This document shows, piece by piece, positions 59,040 through 64,000 of a stretch of DNA of 64,000 nucleotides (positions within the stretch are counted from its first letter, which is position 1; each line of letters starts with the position of its first letter). The DNA comes from Mercurialis annua (taxonomy: Eukaryota; Streptophyta; Magnoliopsida; Malpighiales; Euphorbiaceae), in NCBI RefSeq assembly GCF_937616625.2, contig NC_065576.1, forward strand, positions 14,386,501-14,450,500. The letters run 5' to 3'. The notes under the pieces are model-generated. The model saw only the letters and a list, made by a program, of their open reading frames with translations. It did no database searches and was not told where the DNA came from. The translations under genes and the position numbers were made by a program.

Positions 59040-61523
59040 TTCATTGTAATACCCCGTAAAATAAAAGGACTAAATTATTCCACGTATGGAATAATTTATA
59101 GGACCGGGAGAACGTAAATTAAATTTAAGGATAAACTTAATTTATAGTAACTCCGGAAATATAAAATAGTTATAGAAGTTAAAATATAAAATTTGGATAT
59201 TTATATTTTAACTAAGGAGAATTAAGAAATGCTTATAAATTAAAATAGGATAATTTATAAGTCCCGTGTGAATATTTTTGAAGTCAATATTCACGGAATA
59301 TTTTTAGAAAGTTACCCCTAAAATTTTATAGAATTTGTAGATAGAAATTCTATTAAGTGGGTCTAATTTAGCCCTAATATATCTTTAATGATTTATTAAA
59401 AATAAAATATGGGTCCCGTGAGAATAAAAATTACGTTTTTATTCTAATTACGGATTATGAATTTTTGGTTAAAATTTCATAAATTTCGGAGTTCGTTGTC
59501 CGTTTTAGTTACGGACGAGTATTTTAGAATTTGGGTTAAAATAACGCGTGAATATCTAGGAGCTAGTTTGGAATTTAACCAAACAATATATATAAACATT
59601 TCAACGAAATGTTCATTAGCTGCAGAAACCAAAAACTTAGGTTTTTGGAATACAGAGAAACGACGATTGCGACGGCGACGGTAGGTTCGACGATGTCGAT
59701 CCGATTTCTCGTTTCTAACTCAAATTTCTTCGGTAATCCGTTATTAATCGAAGTTATAACCGTTATTTTGATTTTGATTATATAGAAAATGGATTATATT
59801 CGAATATATAACGGTTACCGTATCGAATCGAACGAATACGTAACGATTTTACGTTTCGATAGGGAAATGGATAAATTGGTGTTTTTATATGCGTTTTGGA
59901 TCGAAAAATGGGTATAGCTCGACAGAAATTAGCCCGGGAACGGAGTTGTCATGCACAGCCACTGTGCGTCGCACAGTGACACGCACAGCCCGACTGTGCG
60001 AGCGCACAGTCACCTGTGCGGACGCACAGGGACACTGTGCGGGTGCACAGGGCCTCGCGCCAGCGCGCGTTTCCGAAGTGCTTTTGCACGTCGAGTTCCG
60101 AATCGACGAGGTTTGGACAATTTTGAACGGTACGTTCAATAAGGACTAAAAAAAACTTGGACAATTAAGGGGGTTCGATTAATTAAAACTTAGAGATGTT
60201 TTAATTAGATCCTCTATTAATCAAAGTGATTAATAGTTAGAGGACTATGAGTTGAGATCAAGAATGAGTATAGAGTAGATATGTTATATATCTAGTAATG
60301 TCAATATAGTTTATTCTTTAGAGTTAGAAATCATATTTCAATTGTGTTTAATAATTGTTTCCTAACTAGATCCGACGAACAAGCAAGCTACCAGACTAGG
60401 AGAGTAGAGGGTGATCGAGAACTGTTTTGTGGATAACGGTTTTGTGAGTTCGCATATTTACTTTTGAATATTAATGTCAAAACATTTACAACTAAAAATG
60501 TGTTTGAAATTGCATTGCATAGAGTCGATTTGAAACCAACATATAGATCCACTGGAATGTGCTATATATTGGGCAACAATAGGACTGTGTGATCACCGGT
60601 ATTAATAAATCATTGCATTGCATACTAGTTGGGTTCTTTGGCCAGATGCTTGCAAAGCGGCCTAGACCTAACAGGTTATCCTGGAGAGCCAGTAATTCAA
60701 TTTACGGCCCAGCAAACCTTACACAGAGATAAGATGATTGTGATAATATGAGTTCCAATTTCATCCTGTGTTAAACAAAAGAGCATGAACTGTGGTATTA
60801 ACCACAGTTAACCAAATGGGGTTTCTCTTAGGATTTCATTTGGATCGGTTATTTGGCTGCACAAAGTGCGTTTACATGCGATTTCTACTTTTATTAATAT
60901 GCTTGAGTAACTATGTGAATTCACTCATATTTGACCCCGTTGATTTCCCTTTCACATGTAAATGATATTTTGACGTGACAAGACTTCCAATTCTTTCTCA
61001 AGAAGTTGTAACTAAATAAAGGTCATTCTAGAGCTGCAGAGTAGTTCTAGCTCCGAACAGTAGTTCAATTGTAAATGCTTAAACTCTGATATGAAACTAC
61101 TGTCAGTATCATGTTGGGAAAAAAGCATGTTTTTTATAAAAAGGGCTTTTACCAGTTGTTTATAAGAAACTTGGTTTTGATAAAAGGTTTGTGATTAATT
61201 ATTTAACATGCTTAAACCGGTTACTTGATGTGATAACTGGTTTGCGCCGCTGTCAGTGCTTTCGGACAGGGTTGTGTTAGGATACGTGCAGCGTACACGT
61301 ACTACCCTGAGTCGAGAAATACAATCGCACGGTTTTGATTACACGTTTATCTAAAGGCTATTAAATACTTGCAAAAAGAAATTGAAACCTTTTATGTTTT
61401 CAAAACGCGAAAAGTTTTTACTGTTTTTCCTAGGCTTGCTACGGGTTTCAGAACAACCATTCTCATTTCCTAGCGCCGGTCTCGACACAAGTTTCTAGGT
61501 GGAAATCGGGTCGTGACATTCAT
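59040..61523 (-). mobile_element. Solo LTR F, inserted in the LINE, minus orientation
   Basis: 59045-61518 (2474 bp) reads tgtcacgacccgattt...gtattaca on the minus strand, with exact duplications ttcat (59040-59044, 61519-61523). It carries the family word gaccggcgctagg (minus strand, near 61475-61487). No coding region. Fourth member of the A/D/E family in this window and the only one in reverse orientation. Confidence 0.86.
59961..60052. repeat. Four CpG-rich palindromes in solo LTR F
   Basis: Copies of the tgtgcg...cgcaca type start at 59963, 59995, 60015 and 60036. Their outer bases differ from copy to copy, but each keeps pairing with its partner: actgtgcg/cgcacagt, gactgtgcg/cgcacagtc, cctgtgcg/cgcacagg. 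Confidence 0.85.
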
Positions 61524-62236
61524 ATCCCAAACAATTAATCAGCATGAGCAGCATGCGATGGTTCTCAAGAGTATTTGGGAGAATTGAAATAACTTGGTCT
61601 CACATAGTCATGGTAGCTCGACTACTCATTGTGTCTCTAGTGCCCTTAGGTTTCTTCAGTCTTAGAAATTAGTGCAGCTTGGAATAGGCAAGGGGATAAA
61701 GCCACTGTCCCTACATCCGTCTTCTAGCAATTACCACAGCTTGGTCACATTACCTGTAATTTTGATACAACTATATTTCGAGAAAATCACTGTATTGGTA
61801 TCGCTTGTGTGGTTTGGGATCATGATCGTCGATACCTTGGGGAAAGAGCTCGTTTGATGGAAGACTTACAAGAGCATCTTGTGGCAGAAGCAATCAGCTT
61901 GAAAGAATCTTTGTCCTGAGTTAAGAGCTTGGGTTTGCATAATGTTTATGTTAAAACTGATGCACTACTTTTGGTTCAAGCTTTCAATTCATCGCTGAAT
62001 GATCGTTTTTCTGTTGGTTTGATTGTTGAAGAATGTAAGAATTTTTTTAAGGACTACGTGAATAGTTCGTTGTGTTTTTTCAGAAAATCAGTGAATATGG
62101 TAGCCCATACTCTTGCTTGGTCGTCCACTTCTATGTTAGATATTTCGATTTGGGAGTCAGATGGTTTAGACTTTTTATCTTTGCCTTTATATTCAGATAT
62201 TTCTGACTGATGTAGTTCATATTTTCTAAAAAAAAT

Positions 62237-62592
62237 ATATGGTTGATTAGATTTGAGGCATGAACAAACACAATTCTGTTTATAGTTAATTATTTTTAGT
62301 TAATGAATACAAGTTGTAAAAAAAATTGAAGTCTAAATCTTGTAATTGTAATCTTTCATTTATGAAACTTTTTATAGCATGTCAAATAAAAACTTCACCA
62401 GAAACACATGTTAGTTGAAATATAAATAATAGTTTCAAAAGAGTGTTGTTCGCTCATACTGTAGATATTCACCCTTGATGGAATCTTCAAGAAAAAATAA
62501 ATTATGATTAGATATACAAATTTTCAATAATAGCAAAATTAATTGAAGGATTTTTTTTTATAATTGTTATTTAATTTTCGAACGAATGCGCG
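62237..62592. other. AT-rich spacer between two LINE copies
   Basis: No gene seen. It may include the 5' UTR of the following LINE, whose ORF1 begins at 62593. Confidence 0.4.
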
Positions 62593-63660
62593 ATGAAATT
62601 TCTCCCTAGACCTCCTTTAAATCCTAGTCCTGATTCTCAAGGAAATGTTGCTCTGGCCAACAGTGCAGTCAGGCAATCGGCCAAATCCGACGTGGGAAAC
62701 AACATAATTGATGTGGTGGAGAAATCTAACAGCCCAGTTGTGATTTATTTTGAGAACTTCCCTAAGAATTTGAGATAGTATGATCTAAAGAAAGTTTTTT
62801 CTCGGTATGGTGTGATTGGTAGGGTTTCATTGGCAACAAAACTCACAAAATGTAACGTCAGTTTTGGTTTCTTTTGTGCGGATTTGAATAAGGCTACGAC
62901 TTGGATCATTAATAGATTGAATATGGTTTCAATTGGTAAATTCAGACTTCAAGCTTTTATATCCCGTAAAAAGAAGCAATGTCGTTACAGCTAAATATTC
63001 TCCCAGTTTCGTAACCTTTGTGTGTAGTGAGCTCTCCTTCGTTTCAGAGATACGAGATCTTCCAAGGAGGTTATGTCAAAGAGTACGGCTGATGTGATAG
63101 CTCTTTGGCTAGGGCAAAACTGATCTTGAATGTTATTTATCTATCCATTCCCAATGATCTAGTCTCATCAGATAATGAATGAATGCATCGATCCATTTGT
63201 GGCTAGAGTTTCTGATATTGCCATGATTTTAAAGCTGAAGAGTTTCATGGCTTATCGAAAATATTGCACTAGAGAAGATAGTCATCCTAGGAGGACACAC
63301 AGTTCTTCTTAGCTTTCAAACGATGAAATTAGCTGAGAACTTTCTAGTTAATATTAGACTAAATATGATGGATTTTTTCCAATCATTCTCATTGGTTGAG
63401 GATTTTCCGCAAGATTTTACTCGATTAGTTTAGGTTATGATATCAGGTTGGCCTATTTCACTATGGTTTGAATGAGTCTTTATGGAAATTGGGAATGCTA
63501 TTGGTGAAGCCATTGTCGTTCGCCCCTCTCTTCTTGAGAGAAACCGTATGGATTCCGGCCATATCCTTATTTCAAGTACATGTTGATCTATCAATTACTT
63601 GGTTGAGGTGAATGTTGGAGATAAAGTTGTCTCAATTTATGCTGTAGAATCAGCCATTTA
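62593..63660 (+). pseudogene. L1 LINE ORF1 (RRM plus DUF4283), decayed
   Basis: Starts MKFLPRPPLNPSPDS. An RRM-like domain follows: VVIYFENFPKNLR, one in-frame TAG (62776-62778), then YDLKKVFSRYGVIGRVSLAT, FGFFCADLNKATTWI and KFRLQAFISRKKK. After further breaks, VMISGWPISLWFE ... FMEIGNAIGEAIVVRPSLLERN (about 63430-63560) is a DUF4283-type ORF1 segment. RRM followed by DUF4283 is seen in ORF1 of plant L1 elements, which bind element RNA. The rest of the element would lie beyond the window end. The last ~340 bp are degraded. Confidence 0.75.
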
Positions 63661-64000
63661 AATTGATTTTGATGATGGTATATGGGACGATAAGTATGGT
63701 GGCATTTTAGCTGCTCATAAGTCTTCATTCTTGGGGGATTCCAAGTCTCCTTCGGTCATGAACATGGGGATTTTACAAACAAACATTAGTACATGACGTG
63801 ATACGGAAGGGCTCGTCCATTCTTCTGCGTTATGAATTGATATTGTAGGTCTAAACTCGGTTGATGCTAATGCCGAAAACTCATGGAACATATACAATCA
63901 ACTTCATCAATCATTGAACTCTTAACTCAGCTTTTTGTTGCTTCATGCGACAAGAATTAGCAGTCTTCCGGTCAATTGTGGGAATGAACTAACAGTGGTT

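Larger units (their letters stand above)
58327..62236 (+). pseudogene. 5'-truncated L1 LINE ORF2 fragment, split by a solo LTR
   Basis: 58327-59044 carries the end of a plant L1 ORF2 after the RT: FVKFGSSWVIDDGTAVSI, then DSLCWRLERREIYSVRSVYKHL (the zf-RVT region) and SLHIPYKVKNF. After the LTR at 59045-61518 it resumes at 61524. There is an RNase H-like domain (CIGIACVVWDHDRRYLG, AEAISLKESLS, LGLHNVYVKTDALLLVQAFNSS, KSVNMVAHTLAWSS) up to 62210 and a short A-rich 3' end near 62228-62236. It has several frameshifts and stops and cannot transpose. Removing the LTR and one ttcat copy rejoins it. Confidence 0.82.

Overview
This is a nuclear fragment of a flowering-plant genome, probably a eudicot. 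The evidence is AT-rich DNA, spliceosomal introns, plant-only gene families (TBL, TED7, C/VIF) and many plant transposon families. The species cannot be named from the sequence. Only four ordinary host genes are visible; most of the rest is mobile or repeated DNA.

Layout. 604-7269: about 16 tandem copies of a ~425-bp unit, each with a long hairpin, the whole array bracketed by a 20-bp inverted motif. 8041-11270 (+): three-exon TBL-family wall O-acetyltransferase. 12261-12962 (+): TED7-like proline-rich membrane protein of secondary-wall formation. 13218-14279: a MULE-type and a hAT-type MITE with clean target duplications. 15668-20029 (-): complete 12-exon FAS2 (CAF-1 subunit) with a GC-AG intron and E2F-like sites in its leader. 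20268-21430: non-autonomous MULE-like element. 22364-31058: young, apparently intact Ty1/Copia element. 31193-33606: solo LTR. 33686 to about 53100: a nest four levels deep. 56927-57469 (-): invertase/pectin methylesterase inhibitor of the C/VIF type. 58327 to the end: two decayed L1 LINEs, one split by another solo LTR.

The nest: an LTR-like element of the TGTCACGACYC family holds a 16.7-kb Ty3/Gypsy element of the Tat lineage (second RNase H present). The Tat element holds solo LTR D, and D holds solo LTR E. Target duplications support each step except the outermost, whose right end I cannot place.

The most unusual content: (1) the Tat element carries, antisense to gag-pol, a decayed plant-mobile-domain gene with two frame-keeping GT-AG introns and its own TATA box. 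Antisense orientation would let introns survive retrotransposition. (2) Four solo LTRs of one family each carry an array of 4-12 short CpG-rich palindromes at a comparable internal position. (3) The 6.6-kb hairpin satellite looks like the inside of a terminal-inverted-repeat element. How the host genes work together is limited to inference: TBL and TED7 both serve the cell wall and lie about 1 kb apart, while FAS2 and C/VIF are unrelated housekeeping and metabolic functions.
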